45,026 nt of DNA from Gammaproteobacteria bacterium (GCA_028281365.1 JANQJZ010000035.1:1-45026), one strand, 5' to 3'. Shown: positions 26,148-36,436, counted from the first letter of the stretch. Notes: a model not told the origin generated them from the sequence alone. Made by a program: numbers and translations.

Positions 26148-27563
26148 ATGCCATTTGATTATGTTCTGTTAAAAACTGATGCATTACTTTACGTATTGTT
26201 AATCTTTACAGGTTTTTATGTCGTCTATGCCCGTCAAAAAGAACATTTATGTATTCCCTGGCGACAGGTGGCAAGAAACAAGTTAGGCATGATGTCAGCA
26301 GTGATACTCAGTTTTTTTCTGAGTATTGCAATATTAGATTCAATTCATTTTCATCCTGCATTGGAAAGAACATCAGATGATGTAGAAATACAATACTCAA
26401 CTGAAATTATAAGTTTATTTGATGTAATTGTAGAACCGTTACGTACCAGAGTTGAAAAAACTTATTCCGCCCCCTTTGCAACGCATGCCTATAGTAAAGA
26501 AACAATAGAACAAGCCAATGGAGAAACGAGACGTGAATATCCCCGTTTGGTCTATGGCGGCTCTCATCTTGAAAATCCTGAAACAGAACGTACTGTTGAT
26601 ATTATTAAATCCAGTATTGTTGGTTTGATAAAAGGCCTGATAGCTTCAGCATTAATTATTAGTTTGTTAATTTTCCGGCAATCAAAACAGGCAAAGATCA
26701 GTTTTAAGGAAAGGTTGAGGATTGTATTACAAGCTAAAACAGAAGTTCCCTGGCAGGTTATCTTCGTAACTTTTTGCAGCATGATGATACTTGTCTTTGT
26801 TTCTGCAGAGTTATCGCTGAAATACCATATCTTTGGAACAGATAAGGTGGGTATGGATGTTTTTTATCAATCTCTAAAGAGTATTAGAACAGGACTATTA
26901 ATAGGCACATTGACCACTCTGGTTATGTTACCGTTTGCCTTAATTCTTGGTGTTATGGCAGGCTATTTCAGAGGCTGGGTAGATGATGTTATTCAATATC
27001 TTTACACGACTCTAAGTTCAATTCCGGGAGTATTATTAATCGCCGCTGCAGCCTTGATGCTGGAAATCTATATGGCCAAGCATGCTGCTGAATTTACCAG
27101 TCTCGCCGCACGTGCTGATTTACGTTTATTGTTCTTATGTATGATATTAGGTATTACCAGTTGGACCGGGTTATGCCGATTATTACGTGGTGAAGCACTC
27201 AAGCTGCGTGAAATAGATTATATAGAGGCATCGAAAGCGTTTGGTGTAAGTCATATGACTATCATATTCAGACATATGTTACCGAACGTCATGCATATTG
27301 TGATGATATCAGTGGTGATTGATTTCAGTGGTCTGGTATTGGCTGAAGCAGTCCTGACCTACATTAATATCGGTGTTGATCCAAGTATGGAAAGTTGGGG
27401 TAATATGATAAACAGTGCCCGTTTGGAACTCGCAAGAGAGCCGGTTGTCTGGTGGTCACTGGCGGCAGCATTTATTTTTATGCTTGGATTGGTATTGTCA
27501 GCTAATCTTTTTTCCGATGCTGTCAGAGATGCCTTTGACCCAAGATTGAGTGGGAGCAAGTAA
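26148..27563 (+). CDS. Peptide ABC transporter permease, DppC/YejE type, with extended N-terminal half
   Basis: A permease of 471 residues, about 130-170 longer than DppC or YejE. The C-terminal part is a normal ABC permease domain with the coupling loop EASKAFGVSHMTIIFRHMLPN near residue 360. The N-terminal extension holds extra hydrophobic segments (near 12-26, 48-64, 160-175 and 205-220) with a hydrophilic periplasmic stretch of about 95 residues between the second and third. The sequence runs in one frame with no sign of fusion damage. The following thioesterase gene starts two bases after the stop. Confidence 0.88.
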   Translation: MPFDYVLLKTDALLYVLLIFTGFYVVYARQKEHLCIPWRQVARNKLGMMSAVILSFFLSIAILDSIHFHPALERTSDDVEIQYSTEIISLFDVIVEPLRTRVEKTYSAPFATHAYSKETIEQANGETRREYPRLVYGGSHLENPETERTVDIIKSSIVGLIKGLIASALIISLLIFRQSKQAKISFKERLRIVLQAKTEVPWQVIFVTFCSMMILVFVSAELSLKYHIFGTDKVGMDVFYQSLKSIRTGLLIGTLTTLVMLPFALILGVMAGYFRGWVDDVIQYLYTTLSSIPGVLLIAAAALMLEIYMAKHAAEFTSLAARADLRLLFLCMILGITSWTGLCRLLRGEALKLREIDYIEASKAFGVSHMTIIFRHMLPNVMHIVMISVVIDFSGLVLAEAVLTYINIGVDPSMESWGNMINSARLELAREPVVWWSLAAAFIFMLGLVLSANLFSDAVRDAFDPRLSGSK

Positions 27564-27565
27564 AT

Positions 27566-27955
27566 ATGTCTATTGAATTACCAGCAGACAGACAACCTGT
27601 AATACGTGTTGTCGCCATGCCCAAAGACACGAATTCCTGTGACAGTATATTTGGTGGCTGGATTCTGTCACAAATCGATATTGCTGCCGCGATACCTGCC
27701 TTGGAACGAGCCAGGGGCAGGGTGGCGACCGTTGCAGTAAACTCTGTCGAATTTCATGAACCGGTATTTGTCGGTGATGTGGTCAGTTGTTATGCTGAAG
27801 TTATTAAAACAGGTAAAACTTCTATCACCGTAAAAGTAGAAGTCTACGCAGAACGTAATTTTTCTAACAAGGAAGTTGTGAAAGTAACAGAAGCAGAATT
27901 AACTTTTGTTGCACTTGATGAGAACCGCAAACCCAGATTAGTACCAGAAGAGTAA
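27566..27955 (+). CDS. Hotdog-fold acyl-CoA thioesterase (YciA-like)
   Basis: A cytosolic acyl-CoA hydrolase of 129 residues, the usual length for single-hotdog YciA proteins. The family signature is seen near residue 15: MPKDTNSCDSIFGGWILSQ, with Asp in the DIAAAIPA stretch just after. VAVNSVEFHEPVFVGDVV follows near 52. By family it hydrolyses short- to long-chain acyl-CoAs. It lies inside the peptide ABC operon with two- and three-base gaps on either side, so its translation is tied to transporter production; the reason is unknown. Confidence 0.9.
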   Translation: MSIELPADRQPVIRVVAMPKDTNSCDSIFGGWILSQIDIAAAIPALERARGRVATVAVNSVEFHEPVFVGDVVSCYAEVIKTGKTSITVKVEVYAERNFSNKEVVKVTEAELTFVALDENRKPRLVPEE

Positions 27956-27958
27956 ATC

Positions 27959-29596
27959 ATGTCTGAAGCATTGATACAAATAAATAATCTGACAACCAGT
28001 TTTGGCCATGGAGAAAACCAGGTCAATGTAGTTGATGATATTTCTTTTAAGATAAATCGTGGTGAAACTTTTGTACTGCTCGGTGAATCAGGCAGCGGAA
28101 AATCGATAACTGCCTTATCAATTATGCGCCTGCTACCCCCTGCAGCCAGGATAAATTCAGGCCAGGTGATATTAAATGAACAAAATTTGTTTAACCTGCC
28201 TGAAAGTAAAATGCGTGATATTCGTGGTGCAAATATCGGCATGATATTTCAGGAACCGCAGACATCGTTAAATCCTGTTTTAACAGCGGGTCAACAGATC
28301 AGTGAAACATTATACCGTCATCAAAAGCTGGCTAAAAAAGAATGCGTAAAACGTAGTATCGAATTACTGGATGCTGTTGGTATCCCGGAACCGGATCGCC
28401 GTATTAATGAATACCCGCATCAATTTTCCGGTGGGATGAAACAACGTATTATGATCGCAATGGCATTGGCGGGAGAACCGGAATTACTTATTGCCGATGA
28501 GCCAACTACTGCATTGGATGTAACTATCCAGGCCCAGGTTCTCGATTTACTGCGGCAATTACAAAAAGACACCGGCATGTCTATTTTGTTTATCACACAT
28601 GATTTGGGTGTCACTGCACAAATGGCTGACCAGGTTGCAGTGATGAAACAAGGTAAGATAGTTGAAATGAAAGATAAAGCCAGCTTGTTTGCAAAGCCGG
28701 AACATCCCTACACATTACAGCTTTTTGATGCGATTCCAGGTTGGGATAAACGTATGGCTGAACAGGATTCAGTTGAATCAAATCGTTCTGAAGAACAACG
28801 TATTTTAAAAGTCTCTGATTTAAAAGTTTATTATCCAATACGAAAGGGCATTTTTAAAAAAGTTGTTGGTCATGTAGAAGCTGTTGATAATGTTTCAATT
28901 GATGTGCATGCCGGTGAGACAGTAGCCATTGTTGGAGAATCAGGTTCCGGTAAAACTACTATGGGAAAAGGGATTCTGCAATTATTGAAAACGACAGCAG
29001 GTACGGTCAGTTTTGAAGGTGAAGATCTGGGCCAGCTTGATACAAAATCATTGAGGAAAAAAAGATCGGATATACAGATTGTTTTTCAAGATCCGTATTC
29101 GTCAATGAATCCGCGTATGATGATACGTGATATCTTACAGGAAGGAATGATTGCGCAAGATATCTGCGACACCAGAGAAGAACGAGATAAGTTTACTACT
29201 GAACTTTTAGAACAGGTCGGTCTATTACCTGAATATCAATTACGCTATCCCCATGAATTTTCAGGTGGTCAACGGCAACGAATCTGCATTGCACGTGCCC
29301 TGGCCGTAAAACCGAAGTTGATTATATGTGATGAACCGACCAGCGCTTTAGATGTGTCTGTACAGGCACAAATATTGGCTTTATTAAGAAAGCTACAAAA
29401 AGAATACCAGCTTGGTTACTTGTTTATTACACATAATATTAGTGTTGTTGAATACATCGCCCACTATGTGGCTGTTATGTATGAAGGAAAAATCGTTGAG
29501 CAGGGCAGTGTAGAGCAGGTATTGCAGAATCCGCAAAATGATTATACGAGAAAGCTGCTCTCTGCAGTGCCTCGTGTTGATAAGGTAAGCGCATAA
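27959..29596 (+). CDS. Peptide ABC transporter ATP-binding protein with two nucleotide-binding domains (YejF/DppDF type)
   Basis: A cytosolic ATPase of 545 residues with both nucleotide-binding domains in one chain. Domain 1 has Walker A GESGSGKSI near residue 42, signature FSGGMKQRI near 157 and Walker B LLIADEPTTALD. Domain 2 has GESGSGKTT near 322, signature FSGGQRQRI near 434 and LIICDEPTSALD. Each is followed by an oligopeptide-transporter C-terminal patch (HPYTLQLFDAIP and NDYTRKLLSAVP). It is the last gene of the transporter operon and supplies energy to the two permeases. Confidence 0.94.
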   Translation: MSEALIQINNLTTSFGHGENQVNVVDDISFKINRGETFVLLGESGSGKSITALSIMRLLPPAARINSGQVILNEQNLFNLPESKMRDIRGANIGMIFQEPQTSLNPVLTAGQQISETLYRHQKLAKKECVKRSIELLDAVGIPEPDRRINEYPHQFSGGMKQRIMIAMALAGEPELLIADEPTTALDVTIQAQVLDLLRQLQKDTGMSILFITHDLGVTAQMADQVAVMKQGKIVEMKDKASLFAKPEHPYTLQLFDAIPGWDKRMAEQDSVESNRSEEQRILKVSDLKVYYPIRKGIFKKVVGHVEAVDNVSIDVHAGETVAIVGESGSGKTTMGKGILQLLKTTAGTVSFEGEDLGQLDTKSLRKKRSDIQIVFQDPYSSMNPRMMIRDILQEGMIAQDICDTREERDKFTTELLEQVGLLPEYQLRYPHEFSGGQRQRICIARALAVKPKLIICDEPTSALDVSVQAQILALLRKLQKEYQLGYLFITHNISVVEYIAHYVAVMYEGKIVEQGSVEQVLQNPQNDYTRKLLSAVPRVDKVSA

Positions 29597-29614
29597 TTTA
29601 TATAGTATTTTTAA

Positions 29615-29655
29615 TTGATCTAGATCAATACTTATCAGTTAAGATTTCTTATTAT
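29615..29655 (+). promoter_or_regulatory. FNR/ANR-type site and -10 box upstream of the MlaC-like/RND pair
   Basis: TTGAT-CTAG-ATCAA at 29615-29628 matches the FNR-family consensus TTGAT-N4-ATCAA perfectly. A -10-like TATTAT follows at 29650-29655. If transcription starts around 29662, the site is centred near -41, the classical place for FNR activation. No good -35 is seen, which fits an activator-dependent promoter. The gene start is 57 bases downstream of the site. Confidence 0.7.
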
Positions 29656-29684
29656 TAATGAATAAATCTTGGGTAATTTGAACG

Positions 29685-30281
29685 ATGATAAAACAATATT
29701 TAATACAAGTATTGATTCTTGTTTATATGATTACAATTAGTAGTTATGTAGTCGCAGAATCGGCGGATCAGATCGTTTTTGATACAACTGAAGAAGTATT
29801 AAATCGGTTACAGGTTGATAGGAATAAATTGGCAAAGGAACCTGAATATATAAAGACCATTGTTCGTGAATTAATTATTCCCCATATGGATTTTATTACG
29901 ATGTCAGAACTGGTTTTGGGAAATAGATGGAATGAATTAAATCAGAATAAAAAGGAATGTTTCAGTAACGGGTTTAAAAATCTTCTGGTAGAACGATATG
30001 CCTATATTCTATTGAGCTACAAGCAACAAAATATCAGTTATCAATCTGCAAAACCAATAGGTGAAAAAGGAAACGTTTCTATTATGCAGACATTAACACG
30101 TGAAGGTGTCAAACCTCTCATTATTGAATACCCAATGCGTCCAGATGCCAATAGCTGGAAAGTGATCGATCTTGTGATAGACGATGTGAGTTTAATACGT
30201 AGTTACAGGAAAATGTTTACTAAAGAGATTAAACATACAGGCCTGGAAAACTTTGTTGGTAGTTTTCAGGAATGTAATTAA
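29685..30281 (+). CDS. MlaC/Ttg2D-family periplasmic lipid-binding protein (paralogue, HpnM-like)
   Basis: A 198-residue protein of the MlaC family. A signal peptide covers about residues 1-25 (ending SYVVA, before ESA). The core motifs ELIIPHMDFITMSELVLGNRW and VIDLVIDDVSLIRSYR match MlaC-type lipid carriers. It is a paralogue of the MlaC at 39308, but here it is paired with an RND/MMPL transporter 46 bases downstream rather than with an MCE system. This recalls the HpnM/HpnN pair of hopanoid clusters, although no hopanoid gene is present. Its role is probably carrying a lipid across the periplasm. Confidence 0.85.
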   Translation: MIKQYLIQVLILVYMITISSYVVAESADQIVFDTTEEVLNRLQVDRNKLAKEPEYIKTIVRELIIPHMDFITMSELVLGNRWNELNQNKKECFSNGFKNLLVERYAYILLSYKQQNISYQSAKPIGEKGNVSIMQTLTREGVKPLIIEYPMRPDANSWKVIDLVIDDVSLIRSYRKMFTKEIKHTGLENFVGSFQECN

Positions 30282-30327
30282 TAGTAAACCATAAAACTTT
30301 CAAAAATATCTTATAAACTGATTAATT

Positions 30328-32793
30328 GTGAAATTATTCACTTGCTATAATCATTTTATACTTGGAAATCCTCGTAAAGTAATTTTTTCCTTTATAGTTC
30401 TGTTAATTCTTTCAATCTATTATTCTTTTAACTTTGAGCTTGATGCTTCTGGTGAATCTTTGGTTTTGGAGAATGATCAAAGTCTAAATTATTATCGTGA
30501 AATCAGCCAACGCTATGCTTCAGATGATTTTGTCATAATCACATATAAACCGGAGGGCAAACTTTTTTCTAAAGGGTCGTTGGATGTTATTCGTTCAATA
30601 AGAGATGCGCTGCTTAAGCTTGAAAATATTGCATCAGTAAACTCGATCCTGGATGTGCCTATCGTTTATGAATCGGAATTGAAGTTGTCAGAATTAACAG
30701 GTGACTTAATGACCCTGTCAGAAGGTAATGTAGGTTTTGATATGGCGGGCAGGGAATTCAGTTCAAATCCACTCTATCGCGAACTATTAGTTAGTAAGGA
30801 GGGTAAAACAACAGCAATCCAGGCACTGTTTAAACGGGATGAAGAATATTATAACTACATTAATCAAAGACAACGGTTACAGTCCAAAAAAATAAAATTA
30901 ACAGAAGATGAAAGGAAGACTCTTGCATGGTTAAACGACGCAATTAAAGAAAAAAATAAATTCCTGTCCAGGCAGCGGGAACAGGATATTACTGAAATCA
31001 GAAAAATACTAGAACGACACAGGGTTAAAGGAGATATACATTTGGGTGGAGTGCCCATGATTGTCGTTGATATGATCCAGTTTATTCGACATGACCTTGT
31101 TGTTTTTGGTGCTTGCGTCTTTTTATTCCTGGTTTTTATTTTAACTATCTTTTTTTATCAATTACGTTGGGTGTTATTGCCGATGTTAATTTGTATGACG
31201 AGTGGCCTGGTAACAATAGGCTTCCTTGGTTATGCAGGTTGGGCGATTACGGTTATATCGTCTAATTTTCTGTCCATACTCTTGATCATAACCTTGTCGT
31301 TGACGATTCATCTAATTGTTCGTTACCGGGATTTACAACAACTTAATCCTGAATTGGGTCATATAGAGCTGGTTAGAATGACTACTTCATCTATGGCTCG
31401 GCCCTGTTTTTATACTATTGTAACAACGGCAGTTGCATTTGCATCGTTGGTTGTCAGCGAAATCCGCCCAGTGATTGATTTTGGCTGGATCATGGTGATC
31501 GGATTGTGTATCGCGTTTATAAGTAGTTTTACCTTGATGCCAGCAATACTTATGCTAATGGATGATGTGGATCTGTCTCGAAGGCTTAATATTGCTCGAA
31601 AAATAACATTGGGATTGGCCAGGCTTGTTCATAATTGGCCCGTAGTTATTATCCTGGCAGCTCTTTTTATTCTTGGTGCTATTGGTTTTGGTATTAATTA
31701 TCTAAAAGTTGAAAATCGTTTTATAAACAATTTTAAATCTGATACTGAAATCTATCAGGGTATGAAAATAATTGATCATGAACTGGGTGGTACGATGCCA
31801 ATGGATATTATTATTGATCCTGATAGGCAGTTTAATGAAGTTAAAAAAGAACTGGCTACAGAAGACAATGAACTGGATGAATTATTTTTCGATGATATGG
31901 AGACTGCACCAGCACTCAGCTATTGGTTAAATCCTATAATGTTGGAGAAAGCGAAACAGGTTCATAATCATCTCGAATCATATCCGGTAGTTGGTAAGGT
32001 AACATCAATTGTTTCATCATTAGCTATTGTCGAAAAACTGAATGGTGCTCCTTTTGATGAATTTGAATTGGCATTGTTGAGAAAGCGTATACCTGAGTCT
32101 ATATCAGGTGATCTTGTTAAACCCTATCTCTCGGATGATTCCAACCAGATCAGGTTTAACCTGAGAGTGATTGAATCTGATCCTGAGCTTAACAGAAAAG
32201 TATTATTAGAAGATATTCACAGTTTCTTGATTAATGATATGCAATTTGAAGAAGGGCAGGTTCACCTGACAGGAATGATGGTGCTTTATAACAATATGTT
32301 ACAAAGCCTGTTTCGTTCACAGATACTAACCATCGGGGCAGTATTCGCTGCTATCCTGTTTATGTTCATCATACTTTTTAGAAATATTCAGTTAGCTTTA
32401 ATTGCAATTATCCCCAATATTTTTTCTGCAGTACTAATCCTTGGAACAATGGGATGGTTAAATATCCCGTTGGATATGATGACGATAACCATTGCTGCAA
32501 TAACAATCGGTATATCAGTTGATGATACAATCCATTATATCCATAGATTTCAACATGAATATCCTGTTGATAAGAATTACGAAGAAGCAATTAATCGATG
32601 TCATGGTGGTATCGGTAAAGCTATCTACTATACCTCTATTGCCATATTCTTTGGTTTCGCAATGCTTTCATTTTCCAATTTTATTCCAACTATCTATTTT
32701 GGACTATTAACAGGATTTGCCATGATAGTGGCCCTGATAGGAGATTTATTATTATTGCCTTCAATAATATTGATCATAAAGCCAAAAGTTTAA
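30328..32793 (+). CDS. RND-superfamily MMPL-type transporter (HpnN-like)
   Basis: An inner-membrane protein of 821 residues with the twofold RND/MMPL layout. One hydrophobic segment near residue 17 precedes a periplasmic domain, then a cluster of five helices at about 255-415 that includes a sterol-sensing-domain-like region. The second half repeats this: a helix near 440, a periplasmic domain, then helices from about 670 to 820 with ITIGISVDDTIHYIHRF near 725, a typical proton-relay region. The start is a GTG. It is probably cotranscribed with the MlaC-like gene and moves a hydrophobic substrate, perhaps a lipid, outward. Confidence 0.85.
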   Translation: MKLFTCYNHFILGNPRKVIFSFIVLLILSIYYSFNFELDASGESLVLENDQSLNYYREISQRYASDDFVIITYKPEGKLFSKGSLDVIRSIRDALLKLENIASVNSILDVPIVYESELKLSELTGDLMTLSEGNVGFDMAGREFSSNPLYRELLVSKEGKTTAIQALFKRDEEYYNYINQRQRLQSKKIKLTEDERKTLAWLNDAIKEKNKFLSRQREQDITEIRKILERHRVKGDIHLGGVPMIVVDMIQFIRHDLVVFGACVFLFLVFILTIFFYQLRWVLLPMLICMTSGLVTIGFLGYAGWAITVISSNFLSILLIITLSLTIHLIVRYRDLQQLNPELGHIELVRMTTSSMARPCFYTIVTTAVAFASLVVSEIRPVIDFGWIMVIGLCIAFISSFTLMPAILMLMDDVDLSRRLNIARKITLGLARLVHNWPVVIILAALFILGAIGFGINYLKVENRFINNFKSDTEIYQGMKIIDHELGGTMPMDIIIDPDRQFNEVKKELATEDNELDELFFDDMETAPALSYWLNPIMLEKAKQVHNHLESYPVVGKVTSIVSSLAIVEKLNGAPFDEFELALLRKRIPESISGDLVKPYLSDDSNQIRFNLRVIESDPELNRKVLLEDIHSFLINDMQFEEGQVHLTGMMVLYNNMLQSLFRSQILTIGAVFAAILFMFIILFRNIQLALIAIIPNIFSAVLILGTMGWLNIPLDMMTITIAAITIGISVDDTIHYIHRFQHEYPVDKNYEEAINRCHGGIGKAIYYTSIAIFFGFAMLSFSNFIPTIYFGLLTGFAMIVALIGDLLLLPSIILIIKPKV

Positions 32794-32811
32794 GTATGAT
32801 TACAGCAATCT

Positions 32812-34047
32812 ATGGATAGAGAATCTGTATCTCTTAAACGCAGTTTGTCTTTTCAACTGGTCGTTTATTATGGTTTAGGTAATATTGTTGGAGCAGGTGT
32901 TTACGTATTAATCGGTAAGGTTGCGAGTCATGCCGGTATCTTTACGCCGTTATCTTTTCTTATTGCATCATTAGTTGCTACTTTGACAGCTTTTACTTAT
33001 GCCGAGCTTTCTGCCAGATATCCATTAAGTGCTGGCGAATCGATCTACTTACAACGCGGATTCAATATCACACAATTATCATTACTGGTAGGATTACTTA
33101 TTGTATTGGCAGGTATTGTATCTGCATCAACTATCGTAAGAGGGTTTGTTGGTTATATCCAGGTATTGATTGATATTCCAGCTGAAATAATAATCTTTAG
33201 TCTGGTTGTATTACTCGGGAGCGTGGCTGCATGGGGGATTACCGAGTCTGTACGTATCGCCGCCTTTTTCACTTTTTTGGCAATAGTTGGCTTGTTAATA
33301 ATTATTTTTGTTGCTGCTCCAAAGTTACTTACACAATCTATAGCGTTTCCTGAACTGACATCTTTTCCGGATGTAGCAGTGTTACAGGGTATTTTCGTTG
33401 GTGCGTTCCTGGCTTTTTATGCCTTTATAGGGTTTGAAGATATGGTCAATGTGGCTGAGGAAGTTAAAAATCCTGTCGTAATGATGCCTAGAGCTATTAT
33501 CCTTGCCTTGCTAATTGCAACCTTGCTGTATTTTTTGATCGCAACTACAAGTGTATTGATTGTATCACCCGCTGAACTTGCATTATCAGATGCGCCGCTT
33601 GCTATGGTGTATGAACACGCAACGGGAAATAAACCAATTTTCATTAGTATCATAGGGATGTTTGCAATAGTAAATGGCGCACTCATTCAGATTATTATGG
33701 CGACACGTGTATTTTATGGTTTAAGTCGACAAGGCTGGTTACCTGAAATATTGGGTCGGGTTCATTCTCGTACCCGTACTCCCTTATATTCAACCTTTAT
33801 AGTTACACTGATGATTTTGATAATGGCGATGTGGTTACCAACAGAAACTCTGGCTAAAGTGACCAGCTTTCTTCTTTTCATTGTTTTTGCTTTGGTAAAT
33901 CTGGCCTTATGGCGTATTAAATATCGGGAAGAGAGTCATCCAATGAATATAATTAATATCCCTATCTGGGTACCTGTAGGGGGTGCGGCCACTTCATTAT
34001 TCTTTGTAACTTTTCAATTATTGATTGAATTGAAATTGATCAACTAG
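32812..34047 (+). CDS. APC-family amino-acid permease
   Basis: An inner-membrane transporter of 411 residues with about twelve hydrophobic segments. The first-helix motif [18 protein letters not shown] near residue 22 and the [20 protein letters not shown] stretch near 201 are typical of the amino-acid/polyamine/organocation superfamily. The substrate is not readable. It lies 18 bases after the RND gene and may share its transcript. Its stop codon overlaps that of gor on the other strand in a CTAG. Confidence 0.9.
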   Translation: MDRESVSLKRSLSFQLVVYYGLGNIVGAGVYVLIGKVASHAGIFTPLSFLIASLVATLTAFTYAELSARYPLSAGESIYLQRGFNITQLSLLVGLLIVLAGIVSASTIVRGFVGYIQVLIDIPAEIIIFSLVVLLGSVAAWGITESVRIAAFFTFLAIVGLLIIIFVAAPKLLTQSIAFPELTSFPDVAVLQGIFVGAFLAFYAFIGFEDMVNVAEEVKNPVVMMPRAIILALLIATLLYFLIATTSVLIVSPAELALSDAPLAMVYEHATGNKPIFISIIGMFAIVNGALIQIIMATRVFYGLSRQGWLPEILGRVHSRTRTPLYSTFIVTLMILIMAMWLPTETLAKVTSFLLFIVFALVNLALWRIKYREESHPMNIINIPIWVPVGGAATSLFFVTFQLLIELKLIN

Positions 34048-35396
34048 CTGACAGGTTCGCGCATTGTGACAAATTCTTCAGCCGTTGTTGGATGTATACC
34101 AATTGTTGAATCAAATTCTTTTTTTGTTGCGCCTGCTTTGATGGCGATCCCGATTCCCTGAATAATTTCACCTGCGTCAGGTCCTAACATATGGGCACCA
34201 ATGACCCGATCTGTTTGCTTGTCAACGATTAATTTCATAAATACTTTTTCATCAATATCAGACAGGGATAATTTCATTGGTCGAAAGGATGATTTATAGA
34301 TGTCGATATCTGAGTATTGTTCTCGTGCTTCTTCTTCTGTTAGTCCCACAGTACCCAGGTTAGGTTGACTAAAAACACAGGTTGGAATGTTTGTATAATC
34401 AACGGCTATTTCCTGTTTATTATAAAGATGCCTTGCTAGCGCCATGCCTTCTGCAAGAGCAACGGGCGTCAAATTAACCCGATTAGTCACATCGCCGATA
34501 GCATAGATCGACGGGATGTTAGTCTGATAATTTTCATTAACGATAATAGCTTGTTTGCTATCTAATTTAACACCAACTTTTTCAAGACCCAGATTGGACG
34601 TATTTGGGTTACGGCCAGTGGCATACATGACCTGTCCGGTAATAAGTTGTTCCCCATTATCCAGGGTAGTTACTAATCCCTCTGTTGTTTTCTCAATTTG
34701 TCTGATATTGGTTTCAAATTTAAGTGTGATTCCTTTGTTTTCCATTTCTACGGCCAGTTTCTCTCGCAAATCACGATCGAATCCGCGTAAGAACAATGGT
34801 CCCCGGTAAACCAGAGTAGTTTCGACACCCAGACCATTAAATATTCCCGCAAATTCAACGGCAATATAACCGCCACCAACGATAATAATTTTTTCAGGTA
34901 ATTCCTCGAGGAAAAATGCTTCATTTGAAGAAATGATGTGTTCTTTACCTTCTATCTCGGGAATATTAGGCCATCCACCTGTAGCAACCAATATACGTTC
35001 GGTTGTTATCTTTTCATCATTAATTTCAATGGTATGTTCATCGCTAATCGTAGCCCGGCCTATAATCGTTTCGACGCCAGCACTATCCAGTAATCTTTTG
35101 TAAACACCATTTAATTGACTTATCTCAGTGTTTTTGTTTGCGATTAATTTTTTCCAGGAAAAATCAGCTTTGCCCGGATTCCAGCCAAAACTGGAAGCAT
35201 TTGCGAAGTCCTCGGAAAAATGAGAAGCATAGACAAACAACTTTTTTGGCACACAACCAACATTGACACAGGTACCGCCCAGGTAGCGGTCTTCGGCAAT
35301 AGCGACTCGTGCATCCAGGCTACCGGCAATACGTGCAGCGCGTACGCCACCAGAGCCAGCGCCAATTATGAATAAATCATATTGATAATCTGACAT
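34044..35396 (-). CDS. gor: Glutathione-disulfide reductase
   Basis: A cytosolic FAD- and NADPH-dependent homodimer of 450 residues that reduces glutathione disulfide. The redox pair is Cys43 and Cys48 in [13 protein letters not shown]. The NADPH-binding region is [20 protein letters not shown] near residue 168 with basic residues downstream. The second FAD motif is [11 protein letters not shown] near 295. The catalytic His435-Glu440 pair is in [17 protein letters not shown] precedes the ATG. It is divergent from the cation diffusion facilitator gene. Confidence 0.94.
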   Translation of the reverse strand: MSDYQYDLFIIGAGSGGVRAARIAGSLDARVAIAEDRYLGGTCVNVGCVPKKLFVYASHFSEDFANASSFGWNPGKADFSWKKLIANKNTEISQLNGVYKRLLDSAGVETIIGRATISDEHTIEINDEKITTERILVATGGWPNIPEIEGKEHIISSNEAFFLEELPEKIIIVGGGYIAVEFAGIFNGLGVETTLVYRGPLFLRGFDRDLREKLAVEMENKGITLKFETNIRQIEKTTEGLVTTLDNGEQLITGQVMYATGRNPNTSNLGLEKVGVKLDSKQAIIVNENYQTNIPSIYAIGDVTNRVNLTPVALAEGMALARHLYNKQEIAVDYTNIPTCVFSQPNLGTVGLTEEEAREQYSDIDIYKSSFRPMKLSLSDIDEKVFMKLIVDKQTDRVIGAHMLGPDAGEIIQGIGIAIKAGATKKEFDSTIGIHPTTAEEFVTMREPVS

Positions 35397-35549
35397 TTCA
35401 TTTTCCTCTTCAGGGAGATTAACGTATTTATTTAATAATCGCTATTTATCAATTTTAATCACTTTGATAGTTTATTTTCATAGATTCATTTTTCATTTTT
35501 TGGATAATAATCATTAATTTCGCTAAAAAAGAAAAGCGGTAGCATATTT

Positions 35550-36434
35550 ATGCAAGAACAGGTTTCAAATCAGAAAACTGACAGTAATTTAATGAAATTG
35601 GCTACGATCGCATCAGTACTGGTGGCTATTTTTCTGAATATTATTAAATTGATTGCCTATACATTAACAGGTTCCGTAGCAATACTTGCCAGCCTGCTGG
35701 ATTCATTTCTCGATTTATTAGCATCGATTGTCAATCTGATTGCAGTACGACATGCCTTGGAACCAGCGGATGCAGAGCATCGGTTTGGTCATGGTAAAGC
35801 GGAGGCTTTAGCAGGTTTTTCTCAAGCCGGTTTTATTATCGCTTCATCAGGCTTTTTATTATTTGAAGCAATCTTGAGATTAAAAAATCCGCAAGCGCTG
35901 GAACATGCAGAAATAGCAATAACAGTCATATTTATTTCAATTGTAATGACATTTCTTTTAGTTTCATTTCAGCGTTATGTCGTAAAACGGACAGGTTCTA
36001 TTGCTATACAGGCTGATTCAATACATTACTTAAGTGATTTTCTATTGAATATTGCCGTCATTATTGCATTGATTATAGTAAGCAAATTCAATTTAAATTG
36101 GATAGATCCGGTCTTTGCGATCTGTATTGCTATTTATATCCTAATCACTGCCCGTAAAATATTACTGCATTCTATTGATCAATTGATGGATCATGAATTG
36201 GCAGAAGAAGAAAGAGATAAAATCAAGAATATAGTATTAAATCATGAACAGGTTATTGATTTGCATGAATTACGTACACGTTTGTCAGGGCGCGATATTT
36301 TTATTCAATTTCATCTGGATATGGATGCGAGTATAAATTTGATGCAAGCACATAAAATTGCTGATGAGGTAAGAGACAGGCTGCTTAGAGAATTTCCTGG
36401 AGCAGATATTTTAATCCACCAGGATCCGGTATAA
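35550..36434 (+). CDS. fieF: Cation diffusion facilitator transporter (FieF-like)
   Basis: An inner-membrane divalent-metal/proton antiporter of 294 residues. The transport-site residues match FieF: Asp51 and Asp55 (DSFLD) and His159 and Asp163 (HYLSD). The HRFGHGKAEALA motif near residue 77 and the C-terminal ferredoxin-like cytoplasmic domain (about 205-294) also fit. DSFLD/HYLSD favours zinc or iron export. It ends two bases from the end of the convergent oxidoreductase gene. Confidence 0.92.
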   Translation: MQEQVSNQKTDSNLMKLATIASVLVAIFLNIIKLIAYTLTGSVAILASLLDSFLDLLASIVNLIAVRHALEPADAEHRFGHGKAEALAGFSQAGFIIASSGFLLFEAILRLKNPQALEHAEIAITVIFISIVMTFLLVSFQRYVVKRTGSIAIQADSIHYLSDFLLNIAVIIALIIVSKFNLNWIDPVFAICIAIYILITARKILLHSIDQLMDHELAEEERDKIKNIVLNHEQVIDLHELRTRLSGRDIFIQFHLDMDASINLMQAHKIADEVRDRLLREFPGADILIHQDPV

Positions 36435-36436
36435 TT

